DNA of 64,000 nt, from contig CM119271.1 in assembly GCA_051294375.1 (NCBI GenBank), positions 1,995,401 to 2,059,400 on the forward strand, given 5' to 3'. The translations under genes were made by a program, and so were the position numbers. This stretch comes from Paraspadella gotoi. Lineage: Eukaryota > Chaetognatha. The notes under the pieces are model-generated. The model searched no databases and was not told the origin of the DNA. It was given only the letters and a program-made list of their open reading frames with translations. Shown here in pieces: positions 53,770-64,000 of this stretch (positions are counted from its first letter, which is position 1; each line of letters opens with the position of its first letter).

Positions 53770-55535
53770 TTCTTAATTATAAACAAATAGGCTAATCACA
53801 CTTAGAGCTAGTTCAAGAGTGGCCGTATCGTAATACCTAGGTTTCTATGCGTCCGCACAGATTAGCTGGGCAAATCAAAACAAAATGATTTTTAATGTTT
53901 GACAAGGATCACAAAATAACAAAACAACACTATGGCGAAGTTGGTAGGGTGGCCTTGCATAATATTTTTCGCCGGAGTTTAACGTTTCAGGGGAACCACA
54001 CTGTAATATCTGATTTTTTTTTAAAACCAGCTGTTGCAGGGAAACAAGGCATCTGAAAATGTTTAACTTATTTTTATTATAAAAATTTAACATAGAGAAA
54101 CCAATTTCAGATTTTTTTAAAAAAACTAACGTCAGGCTTGCTATTAAAATGAATAATTGGAATACGGAACTTCAGCATTGAGGGAAATGCATTATTATAT
54201 ATTTATCTGTAGGCATTTACAAATTATAATGTTTTATAAAACATTTATCGCAGCTATATAGTATATCTCATTTTTATGAGAAGATTTATAAATCCAAAGT
54301 TAGAAAATTATCATTCATTTTTGTATTTTGTCTATTTTAATTCATTTACATTTAACTATATTGTGGTCAAGATATACATTTATCCGGTATTGATTTTTTG
54401 TTATATTATTACCAAAAGATGAATGAGTGTCCGAAAAAATGCTTCTCTCCGCGCGTTTTGTTCTTATAAAAAATTAAATATAATATTTAAATAATTTAAG
54501 ATATATATCGCGCCGACGAGCGGACGACGAGGACGACGACGACAGAATTACAAAGTTAACGGCCACCCAAATAGCGCGCTAGGAGCCGACATTGTCGCAG
54601 CTTATCCGAACTCTTCGCAACGCTGGGCAAACTTTGACCTTTTTTGAGATTAGAAGGATGATATATAGATTAGGTTAAAATCTAATTAAGAAACTTGGAT
54701 AAAACAATATTTCTTCACCTGGTATTGAGAAGAACGAACGGTGAGAAAGTAGCAAAGTACATGGCGAGCACAACGGAAAATGATAGAAGGAGAAGAAGAA
54801 GTGAACCGTAGATCTGTGGACACTATATACAATTATCAATTGTACTTTTATTTAAGCATGTTATTAAGAAAGCAGTGTAAAAAAGAACATAAGCGGGGTG
54901 TCTTTATAAAATATTCAGTATTTTAATAACTTTAAATAAGTATAATAAAAAAAACAAAATTTCTATACGCAACGACAAAATTGATGATTAAAATAATTTT
55001 TAATAATCATGAACAGAGTAACACTCGAAGTTTGGAATTAGAGACCGTTCCTTTCCGAGTCGGTAATGAATTTTTTTTTCATTCTCAATGGAAAAACGGT
55101 AAATGTTTGCATTGCTTAGGTTAATATCAATTTTAATTTTTATTCACAGTTCTTTTATGCCATACTTGAAAAATTGATAAATAAAAATTGTTGTGTTACG
55201 AACGATGCAGGGGGAGAGAAAGAAAACAAGATGGAAAACAGAATAGAAGAAATGTGCAAAATAAAATATTTATGCAACACAAATTTAATATTTATGAGAG
55301 AAGTTAAACGATTCGAAAGAAGCCACAGTGTCTGTTGAATCTTCTTATCGTAAATAAATCTTAAATTCAAAGTTGTTTTTATTTAAATATGAATTTATAA
55401 AATAATAATCAGTTTTAAGTTTGAAACAAAAAAGTATCAATATTTATATTTACTTCCAGTCAGTAATCGTAGGCTATTAATGATTTAATTTACTCATAAA
55501 CAAGAAAACAAATACACTTTTGAGATTCACTGAAA
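53770..55535. other. AT-rich stretch with one GC-richer island
   Basis: Mostly AT-rich. The island at 54510-54650 has GAC triplets and TAGCGCGCTAGGAGCCGA but no clear frame or splice pair. Nothing else recognised. Confidence 0.5.
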
Positions 55536-55539
55536 GTGA

Positions 55540-57620
55540 GACGTTAGATTGATGGCGGGGGCACGTTCGACAGAGGAGGCGGAATGAATCTACACGCGAC
55601 GAAAATGTTGGCGTTTGTCGACGATGAGCCCAGGAATCGTGATTCGGACAACCTAAATCCCGGAAACTGAATCTATAAATCCTGATTGGATAGGAGCCAG
55701 AGAAGGATTTAACAAGCATATAGTTGAAGGTTAAGGTCTCATTGGAAAAATGTAATATTAAATTTTGTTAACGATAATAGTACTAATGTCAAAAGAAATA
55801 TAAGAACCCGGCTTTGTAGGATTAGACTTGAGAAGAGAAATAGGAAAGGGAAGGTTAATTCACAAAATTTTATCAAGCCCTGAGTTAAGGTCGCATCAAC
55901 TAGTGTAAATTTAGAAAAAAAAAAAAAACAACTTATAAATTTAATCTTATTATATAGGACCAATTTTGGCTTTTTAGTCCTAATTCAAATAGGCATTATA
56001 TTATTAATATTGAATTAATAATTTTACATATTGGATTCGGCTCTAAGGAAAATTATTATTATCTATTAATTATTATTATTATTAAATAAATTCCTAAAAA
56101 ATCTTTTTTTCCTAATATTTCGCACACAATCCCAATTACACCTCACCAAAAAAGACGATCTTGGTTAAGGCCTTCTGGCTTCCGGTTCCGAACGTCTAGG
56201 GGATACTTGATGACCAAAGGAAATCGATCAAACGGAGATCATGACCAAAATGTGGCACTGATGCTGGAATGGTAAAGTAGGAGAAAAACGTCCATGGTCC
56301 GGAGAAATTGCAGAGCGCCGTCGCCAGAACGCCGTGACCATGAATTCGGATGGTGAGACAGCTTGGTAATTAATTTGTATTACTATAAATAATAAATATA
56401 TAAAAAATATAGATAGTTGGAACAGGCTTTGTTTCTTTGGGAAGTGATATTTTTATAAAGCTTGAAGAAGTAAAAATAAAAAAGAAGGACCAAAACGTTA
56501 ATGAAACATTAATAAATTAAAAAACTAAAATATCGTGTCACCGGATAAAATGATAAATTTTCAACCAGTATAATAAACTAAGTTTAAATGGTATCAGATT
56601 ACAGCTAGGCAGGAAAAATAAATTCAAAAGTTTTGAATTTCTTCGCGCAAAATATAATTATTTTTGAAACAATAACAAATAAATAAATATATATTCTCCT
56701 CCATACTTATTATGGGACATCGATTTTTTTGTTGTTCAAAACGCTTGCAAAGTTTTTTGAAAATAATAATTCTTAAATCAAACAAATTAATTTTTTATAT
56801 AAAAAAATGAAATATATATGCAAAGGGAATTTTAATGACAGAGAATGCAGTTTTCTCTTCGTCGAAGTATAAAAGTTAAGATATAATACGGGTTTGTCTC
56901 AAATATCTCAGCAGAGCATAAAGACGATTTCGTGAACATCGTGAGACGGCACTCAAAACGACGACGAACCAAAAAGTCAGCGAGGAAGGCGAGAGAGATG
57001 AAGAAATAGTCTGGTACGTTTGCAATTGATGGTTCCATGGAGACAGGCGATGAATAGACGAGGCACGTTGTCTAGAAAATTCCTGACAGAAAAATTAAAA
57101 GAATATGAAATATTTTTGGTTGAGTTAAATGAAGTTTGTAAAATTTTTTTAGGCGCGTTGACTGGTTGAAAAAGCACTGTTTTTTATTTATGGAGAAAAG
57201 AAAACATGTCAGCGTCAGAATTTAATTGATAAAATGGTATATATAACTCAAACAAATATTTTGAGAAAATTTTTTATAGGGATCATTAATAAAGAAAAAA
57301 AATAAAAATATAGAACTAGAAGGGCAAAACCATCTCACATTATTGTTAAATTATTATTTAATTAATCTATAATTAAATTATTTAATTAATTATTTAATAT
57401 TAATGTTGGTTGACATCAACATAACAAACTTAATGAAAAAATTTGGTCCTAAAATTTGGCATTGGAAGCAAGAAGATGAAATAGGCATAAGATGGAATTG
57501 CCTGTGATACCGGCGACGTGGGGTATCTCGCAAACTGGGCGAGAGTGGATGGTCCGGCATTTAGTCAGGAGTGGGACAGTCAGATCAAAGAAGCCCGTGA
57601 AAAGCCCGAATGAAACGAGG
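55540..57620 (-). CDS. Candidate minus-strand exons (unresolved model)
   Basis: Several GC-richer islands at 57470-57600, 56890-57090, 56150-56360 and 55540-55710 look like exons of a minus-strand gene continuing from 57718-58098. The 56890-57090 island follows TTTTTCTGTCAG and reads NFLDNVPRLFIACLHGTI or, in another frame, a serine-rich piece with a hydrophobic end. The 55540-55710 island has GGGATTTAG as a possible acceptor. I could not join them in phase, so this is a region call and not a gene model. Confidence 0.25.
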
Positions 57621-57717
57621 AGAAGAAGAGTGTAGAGAGTGGGGACGATATTTTCGAAAAATTAATGAGCGTTCAGCATCGTCATCCCAATTAACACGAC
57701 ATCACAGACAAAGTTCC

Positions 57718-58098
57718 TCATATCTCGCCCTCATACGCACCGACAACGTGGGAAGGAGAAAAAAGCAAAGGGAACCAAAACTCGCGTCTGCATGACAGCC
57801 CGACGCCGCTCAGGAATGGGTTGATGAAATGTTGACGCCGCGGAGCGGAGAACGTTGGCGCCGGAATAGCAAGGATAAAGTACGGCGTCAGCCGGCGCCG
57901 CACGAGGGTCAGTTGATCGCGTATCATCTTTAAAGGATGAATGGCAGCGCGTTTATCCATCGAGTCTCTAGTAAACCATTCCAGGGTAAGTTCCGTGAAA
58001 TTCGTGAGAGTGAGAGCGAAGTGAGGGTCGGGGGCATGCGAGTCCATGACGGGCGGGCCGAGGCGGCGTGGGTTGTTGAAGAGTGAATTAGAGTACAA
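57718..58098 (-). CDS. 5' exon of a gene in the left arm of the large inverted repeat
   Basis: The minus-strand frame runs for 126 codons from ATG at 58098 to a stop at 57718. It includes MDSHAPDPHFALTLTNFTEL, LEWFTRDSMDKRAAIHPL, LTPYFILAIPAPTFSAP and EFWFPLLFSPSHVVG. At nucleotide level it aligns, inverted, with the exon at 63668-63957, but the frames differ after the first third, so one copy has shifted. The right-arm copy has the better donor and sequon-rich frame, so this copy may be the decayed one. Confidence 0.35.
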   Translation of the reverse strand: MYSNSLFNNPRRLGPPVMDSHAPDPHFALTLTNFTELTLEWFTRDSMDKRAAIHPLKMIRDQLTLVRRRLTPYFILAIPAPTFSAPRRQHFINPFLSGVGLSCRREFWFPLLFSPSHVVGAYEGEI

Positions 58099-58129
58099 GA
58101 GGGCTGATGGATTGAGAGAAATGGAAGGG

Positions 58130-58167
58130 TGTTAAAGAAAAGGGGTAGAGAGGAGAGGGAGAAGAGA

Positions 58168-58222
<55 letters not shown>

Positions 58223-58245
58223 GAGAGAGAGGAGAGAGAAGAGAT
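58130..58245 (+). repeat. (GA)n tract in the left arm
   Basis: About 110 bp of GA-rich repeat lies between the exon and AT-rich sequence. In the right arm the matching interval falls into the 166-N gap (63429-63594), which is probably why assembly failed there. Confidence 0.7.
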
Positions 58246-59254
58246 CTGATCCATATTTAATTTTCGAATGTAAACACCGTTAATCTATTGAATGATCGTA
58301 AAAAAATTAAATTTAAAATTTTAATTCAATGGGGGGTCGAATCGATTATTACAGTATCGATTGGGAGTAAGATTTTAATTATACGACGATGCGAGTTTAA
58401 TTGTCGAAAAAAAATTGTGGCGATTTATAAACGGGAAAAAAAGTCAAATAAATTAACGTGCGAACGAGAAGAAAAACAGAAATTGAAGAAAAAATATTAA
58501 AAACAAAAATCAGGAAGAAATATTATCATAAATCGAGCAAATAAAACTAAACAAGGAGATCAAAACATTGGAAAAAAAAGCAATAACAATGCGGCATGCT
58601 CATGCGAGTAATTTATTTCAAGCGATCTAAATCCAGTAAATCGAATACGATGAGTCGACGCGCTCATATTACTGTCGACGACGAACGAACGACGAAGAAC
58701 GCGAAACTAAAATGAAGAAAGCAAAAGGTACCGCGTCGCGCCGAGTTTCTAAAGGGGGCGAGAATGCGATATTCAGATGCCGAATGCGCGCGACATCCAA
58801 ATTGAAATAAAGATTAAAGAAAAAAAGGAGAAAAATTTGAAGGGAAAAAGTGGGAATCCAAAGGCAATAATCAATGTTTTAATATAATTGAGTTAATATC
58901 AAATGAGTATGTTTCTTAATCCTTTGACGAATAATGTGTAATTCAGGAGCAGGCGAAGAGTTGGTAGTGGTGGGTTCATTACGCCTAGCGAGGGGCCTGA
59001 GAAAGAGAGAAAAATGATTAGGTAAAAGAAAAGAAAAAAAAAAAGGAAAAGAAGGAAAGAAGAAAAAGAAGAGAGCAGAAATGTTTGAGGGGCAGCGTGG
59101 AGGCAATTTCAAATAGTGCAGAAATAGTTCGGATAATCGAAAACTAAAATATGGACGAAGGGGCAAGGAGGCGGGTCGTCAGGTGGGCGCGAGAGTGGGA
59201 GGGGGGACGGCCATTATCTCGCTCGCGCCCTGAGTGTAATTACGAAATATTCTT

Positions 59255-60833
59255 AGGCCTATGGTGGTGAGGATATTTATTAATACCTTTTTTCACGTTA
59301 GAGTTGTAGACTGTATATTATATAAGCGACACATTTAACGGCCGTACAATCTATACCGCACATTTTATAATAAAAAAAAAAAAAATTTAATTTTTTTTGT
59401 TTTTTACTTATTTCTATATCGTAGATTCATGGCCATACATCTTTCTCTTCAAATTCTGAAAACAATAAACACATGAAGCATTAAAGAAAAAATATTTTTC
59501 CATATAATACTTGTTTTTTCATAAAACAATATATTTTATCTAAATATCTCTTGCATCAACAGAAGACAGGCCGACCGAAAAGACGCTTTAAGAAAAAAGA
59601 AGTTAATGTTAAATTGGTAAATAAGGATTTTGTGAGTCGCCCGTATTATTTTACGTAGTGGAAGCATTACAAAGTGAGTGGTTATTTTACGGGCGGTTGA
59701 AGGATGTTTTTGAATGAATGCAAAGTTAATTAATTTTTCTTTCTGGTATGTATGCATTAACTAGAACATCTAATTACTCTTTTTACTGACAATTGGAGAA
59801 GAAGGCAATGAGTCCTTTAATGTATTTTAACTTCTTTGAGCTTTTCAGGCTCTTGAAAATCTAATGTTCTGTTTTTTCGAGTCTCGGCGACATTCCTAAA
59901 AGTTTAAATATATTATTTAAAAAAAAATTAAGATTTTTTAAAAAACGACGAGTGAAAGCGTAACTTTATTATTATCTTTTTAGCGAAATTCCGGAGGAAT
60001 GATTGTTTAAAAACATTAATAAATAAAATCAGCTTTGAAACTAGCATCAGATTTGATATTAAAACTGGACAAGATGATGGAATAAAAATTGTAGAAACTA
60101 TATTCCATGCGTTTGTGGACGTAGTTCTGTTTTGTGGAAAGAAGAATTTGAACATGGTAGAGAGAGCAGAGAGAGTTGAAAGATGAGAGAGAGAAGAGAT
60201 GGATTCCAATAATACATTTTTATAGTAGAACAAGTGGCACAGATAGTTTGTGGACCGAGAGAGACTGAGATATCTTTCTCTAGCTCTCTCCTCTTCTCCC
60301 CCGGTCAACCTCAGTCAGACTTTGGATCATGAATTAGTTTGATAGATTCCGCTTGCTTGGACTAATTTCCTCTGGTATTTTAACCATTTTCCTACGGCAT
60401 TTTACACTGGCTTTATAAATTATTACTGGATTATGACGGATTATTGATGCATTTCTTTAGAATTAACTTCGATTTACTCTATGATTTCTCTTACATTGTC
60501 TTCGAGATTATACTCATGATATAGAGTCAGTGGATGCCTTGTCGGTTGCGGTATTAGCCGAGCCTTTCCTGGACCAACTGATATTAATAATGACTATGAA
60601 AAAACAAAAGTATTATTATGGAAAAATATTTTTTTTTAATGTTCATGTTTTATTGTTTTCAGAATTTGAAAGAGAAAGATGTATGGATGAATACGAGAAA
60701 AAGAAAACAAAAAAAAAATTAAAATTTTTTTTTTTTTAAAATAAATAGTTATAGAGGTACGGCTTAAATGGTCCCTAACAGTCTACAACTCTAACGTGAG
60801 TTAATAAAATATCCCACACCATAGGTAAAATAG
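59255..60833. repeat. Nested inverted repeat, arms 59255-59400 and 60712-60833
   Basis: CACGTTAGAGTTGTAGACTG (59295) is matched by CAGTCTACAACTCTAACGTG (60779). Inward from this, both arms have an A/T-homopolymer segment, and outward both have CCTATGGTG-like sequence. The arms differ by several substitutions. Between them I see AT-rich DNA and no supported gene. The right arm ends at the 25-N gap at 60834. A foldback or inverted-terminal-repeat element of about 1.6 kb would fit. Confidence 0.65.
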
Positions 60834-61029
60834 NNNNNNNNNNNNNNNNNNNNNNNNNTTTTAAATATTTGGATTTACGCCAACTGATTTACTTCAATTT
60901 GGAGTAGACGTTTCGCTCCTTACTACATGTCCAAGGATATTTCAACCAAAATTTTTGAAAAAACGCTTTTTTCTAATTAAGAATACATTGTAGTAATTGG
61001 ATTACAGATTTGAACTTCTTTTTATTATT

Positions 61030-61610
61030 ACGTGGTTGTTGGCGCTGGTGGCGTAAAATAACGGCCGAAACGTAATTTTCTAATTACATATGTGGCGTTA
61101 ATGATTTTTCCAAAAAAAATTTTAAAATATATCAAATTAAATAATTGTGAAATGTTTTATATTTAAATTGGAAAAAGAATTGTGGCGTAAAATGGCGTGA
61201 ATGAAGGTAAAACCGTTTATATGATATTCATTGAATGTTGGCGTAAAGAACTTTTCTGATATTTTCTGTAAGAGCTATTAGGATAAGTGGTTTTAAAGAT
61301 TTATACGGCCTTTTTTATACAGATGTGGCGTAGAAGGCGTAAACTGGAACAAAAATACCGATATAAATATTATTAATTCTGTGGGCGTAAAAACTTTTTA
61401 GTTTATTTTCTAGTAAACAACGTACTCGTTGAGTTGTTTTTTAAAAATTTTTCCCGGCCTTTTTTATACAGGGTTGGCGAAAAATGAACAGAAAACCATA
61501 TTAATAGCAATTTAAATTTTGGTGGCGTAAAAACTTTTTTTCATTCTCGAAATAAAACTGAAAGTTAAGATGCATTTGGCGTAGAATGGCGTAAATTGAC
61601 GTAAAATACT
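61030..61610 (+). repeat. Array of GGCGTAAA boxes in AT-rich DNA
   Basis: TGGCGTAAA or close variants occur about a dozen times in 580 bp, near 61050, 61092, 61182, 61193, 61242, 61325, 61336, 61384, 61523, 61577 and 61587. The longer CGGCCTTTTTTATACAG occurs twice, at about 61307 and 61457, just before a box. Spacing is 40-90 bp and irregular, with doublets such as GGCGTAGAAGGCGTAAA. It looks like an old degenerate tandem repeat. Confidence 0.65.
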
Positions 61611-61614
61611 GGCG

Positions 61615-62790
61615 CCACTGTTATCCCCTCATCTCTTTCCCTTTCCTCCCTTTTCTTTTCTCTTTTATTTTTATACAATCTCACGATTGCTAAAGAGATT
61701 ATATTCGGTTTTAATTCTTTGAACTCAAAGAAAATGAATACGCAGAAAATGAATCTCAGAATCATAGATAGAAAAGAAACATAAAGATACACCAGCGTAA
61801 AAAGCCAGGGAGCCAATTTTATTAAAGTATCAGAAAGTTGTGGATCAACAATGGTTTCTTTAGGTATAAATAAAGACTATATATGAAATATAGTTCGCCT
61901 AGCCCCTCCAAATTATAGATAGAATTCTAGATATCGCTAAAGTAATATTAAATAGCAAAGGTAGGAATTGTTGTAAGAGCAGAAAAAGAGCACACAATAA
62001 ATCTTAAGATCGATAATCTATATATTAATAGATTAAGTTTTCATACGAGATAATGGAGATGGATTTCGAGTAGGCCATTAATATAAAAGGCAGTATAGAA
62101 AGATGATATAGTATAAACAGTGACATATCGGCCAGAACTAGGCCTGTAGGCGCATTTTTGCGCATCGATTTTTGCGCATCAAGAATGATCAAATTTGGTT
62201 TGAGAGAAAATTCATTTGCCATCTCCTGTAACGCAGAAGGTTTTGCGAAGGAAAGCTAGTTTCTCTTGCGCGTAACAATAAAAAAGGAAATATTGCTTTT
62301 TTGTACTATTCCAGCCAAATTATTTTTCTTAATTTGAAAAGATTCTTTTTTCGGTTTTTTAGTTAAAACTTAAACCTTACGTATCTAGAATTTAAAAAAT
62401 AAAATGTTTTCCTTTTTAGTATTTCCATACAGTACTATTATTTTCAAAAAGGCCCCTTGTTTTTTGGAACAAATTGCCCTATTATTTTTCGGCCGATAGA
62501 AAAATAAAAAATTTCAGTCGAATACTGACTAATCCTACCATAGAAATTAGAAATTTTTTGGTTCCCATTGAAAGTATCCTTTAAAAAAAATTGTCTAAAT
62601 ATCGTTTGAGCATGTAACTGCACTGTGCAAAATTTTTTGAACGTCACCCGCATTGAGTGCGGCTACCCCATAGCAACTGGGGCAAAAATTCTCAAAGCAG
62701 AAACTTCGGTACTCGAAAAACTCAAAACTGAAAATTATGGAGAGCAGGGGGGGCGCGGTCAGGGGGCCAGCGGGGGGGGGGGGGGGGCCG
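61615..62790. other. AT-rich intergenic stretch
   Basis: No supported gene. A GGGGGGGGGGGGGG homopolymer near 62772 and the segment CGCCATTTCTCTCGCTCGCCCCTGAGTG-like (62789-62817) match, in direct orientation, a similar segment at 59207-59240. Confidence 0.5.
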
Positions 62791-62799
62791 CCATTTCTC

Positions 62800-63050
62800 T
62801 CGCTCGCCCCTGAGTGTAAATTACCTACTCTCTCGCCGCTCCTGATTACACTATTCGTCAAAGGAATAAGAAACGATACTCAATGAATTAACTCATTGAA
62901 TTAACAACATGATTTTTGCCCCAACTTTTCCCTCAAATTTTTCTCTCCTTTTTTTCTTTAATCTTTATTTCAATTTGACGGCGCGCATTCGGCACTGAAT
63001 AGCGCCGCTTAGAAACTCGGCGCGACGCGGCTGCTCTCGTCATTTAGTTT

Positions 63051-63082
<32 letters not shown>

Positions 63083-63960
63083 GAGCGCGTCGATTCGCGT
63101 CGGATTTCGCGAAATCAGAAAACAAACGATGACGATGCCGCATTTTTTGTTTGCTTTTTTTTTCAATGTTTTGATCTCCCTTGTTTTGTTTTTATTTTGC
63201 TCGTATTTCATGATAATAATTTCCCGATTTCTGATTTTTATTTTTCTCAATTTTGTTTTTCTCTCGTTCGACGATCATTGACTTTTTTTCCCGTTATAAA
63301 TCGCCACAATTTTTTTCGCCAATTAACTCGATCGGATAATTAATAATTTACTCAATCCGAACTGGAATAAAATCGACTCGACCTTGGAATTAAAATTTTA
63401 AATTTAATTTTTTTTACGACGTCAATAGNNNNNNNNNNNNNNNNNNNNNNNNNNNNNNNNNNNNNNNNNNNNNNNNNNNNNNNNNNNNNNNNNNNNNNNN
63501 NNNNNNNNNNNNNNNNNNNNNNNNNNNNNNNNNNNNNNNNNNNNNNNNNNNNNNNNNNNNNNNNNNNNNNNNNNNNNNNNNNNNNNNNNNNNNNTCCATT
63601 TCTCTCAATCCATCAGCCCTCTCTGTCTCTATCACTCTCTCAACCACCCACGCCGCCTCGGCCCGCGATGGACGCATCCCCCGACCCTCACTTCGCCTCA
63701 CCTCACGGATTCACGGAACTTACCCTGGAATGCGACGAGAGACTCGATGGATGAAACCGCGCCGCCATTCATCCTCGGCGCGATCAACGTGACCCTCGGC
63801 GGCGCCGGCGACGCCGACTTTATCCTCTATTCCGGCGCCAACGTCTCTCTCGGCGTCGGCGGCGTCAACGATTCCATCAACGCCACTTTCGAGGCGGCGT
63901 CGGGCGTCAGGACGCGAGTTTGGTTCCCTCTGCTTTTTCTCCTTCCCACGTTGTCGGGTG
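62800..63960. repeat. Right arm of the ~6-kb diverged inverted repeat
   Basis: The arm mirrors 57700-58990 (see the left-arm entry for landmarks). It contains a GTC/TCG triplet run at 63053-63082, the N gap at 63429-63594 and the coding exon at the outer end. Together the arms place two related exons in outward, divergent orientation around a 3.8-kb spacer. Confidence 0.8.
63747..63957 (+). CDS. Exon with N-glycosylation sequons and hydrophobic end, right arm of the inverted repeat
   Basis: The frame from ATG at 63747 encodes MDETAPPFILGAINVTLGG, FILYSGANVSLGVGGVND, SINATFEAASGVRTRV and the hydrophobic WFPLLFLLPTLSG. The splice donor GG|GTGAGTGAAG is at about 63957. NVT, NVS, NDS and NAT sequons and the glycine-rich repeat-like pattern suggest an extracellular or lumenal segment before a membrane span. 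An upstream frame, MDASPDPHFA with FTELTLE (from 63668), matches the left-arm exon and is one base out of phase with this one, so the true start may be 63668 if that base is an assembly error. Family not recognised. The gene continues past the window. Confidence 0.45.
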
Positions 63961-64000
63961 AGTGAAGGAGAATGAGTGAACTTGCGTGATGTCGAGAATT

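Larger units (their letters stand above)
57700..58990. repeat. Left arm of a ~6-kb diverged inverted repeat
   Basis: Landmarks matched in inverted order to the right arm (62800-63960): the coding exon, AAATTGTGGCGATTTATAAACG (58413) versus CGTTATAAATCGCCACAATTT (63292), the GAC-rich patch at 58670, CGCGTCGCGCCGAGTTTCTA (58733) versus TAGAAACTCGGCGCGACGCG (63010), and CTTTGACGAATAATGTGTAA (58922) versus TTACACTATTCGTCAAAG (62844). Divergence is clearly visible, so the duplication is not recent. Confidence 0.8.

Overview
The window is nuclear DNA from an invertebrate animal and is probably arthropod-like, although I cannot name the species. The evidence is short GT-AG introns, AT-rich intergenic sequence with GC-rich exons, a BEL/Pao-type retrotransposon gag, many (CT)n/(GA)n microsatellites, and a HEPN-NACHT protein gene of a type known from invertebrate innate-immunity repertoires. 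No rRNA gene, convincing tRNA gene or CRISPR array is visible. The assembly is a draft. It has thirteen N runs, six of them exactly 25 bases long, and the sequence beside two of those is full of single-base indels.

Left part (1-10.7 kb). A two-exon plus-strand gene lies at 2437-3947 (453 aa, N-terminal membrane anchor, family not recognised). A minus-strand gene has three phase-compatible exons at 7254-7325, 6638-6758 and 5143-5238. Its first exon may be the separate minus-strand exon at 9708-10031, which encodes a type II membrane-protein N terminus. Two minisatellites lie in its introns. Next to the 1-kb gap, 8341-8645 reads on the minus strand as a decayed tyrosine-recombinase-like fragment.

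Centre (10.7-42.3 kb). One unit of about 10 kb appears three times: copy A (10735-~20450), copy B (22455-~31850) and copy C (~31855-42255, inverted). A and B are separated by a 2-kb palindrome, and B and C meet head to head. A and B are riddled with 1-nt indels relative to C, and each begins directly after a 25-N gap. Raw long-read gap filling, or a very recent palindromic amplification, would explain this. Each unit carries a HEPN-NACHT gene. Only copy C keeps it open: exons 34855-37561 and 37630-37790, 955 aa, with a HEPN R-x4-H motif, an acidic linker, Walker A and Walker B motifs and a winged-helix-like region. A terminal exon of a second gene (38025-38358, minus strand) lies tail to tail with it.

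Right of centre (40.4-46.5 kb). Seven plus-strand exons join in phase into a 644-codon partial gene for an acidic, low-complexity protein. Several of its splice acceptors are (CT)n microsatellites.

Right part (46.5-64 kb). This is mobile-element and repeat territory. It holds a SINE-like element at 48640-49030, a truncated BEL/Pao gag on the minus strand (51250-52265), a 385-bp polypurine tract, and a large diverged inverted repeat (about 57.7-59.0 versus 62.8-63.96 kb) with a related exon in each arm, pointing outward. A nested inverted repeat (about 59.26-59.40 versus 60.71-60.83 kb) and a GGCGTAAA-box array (61.0-61.6 kb) lie between the arms. Two dispersed non-autonomous repeat families recur across the window.
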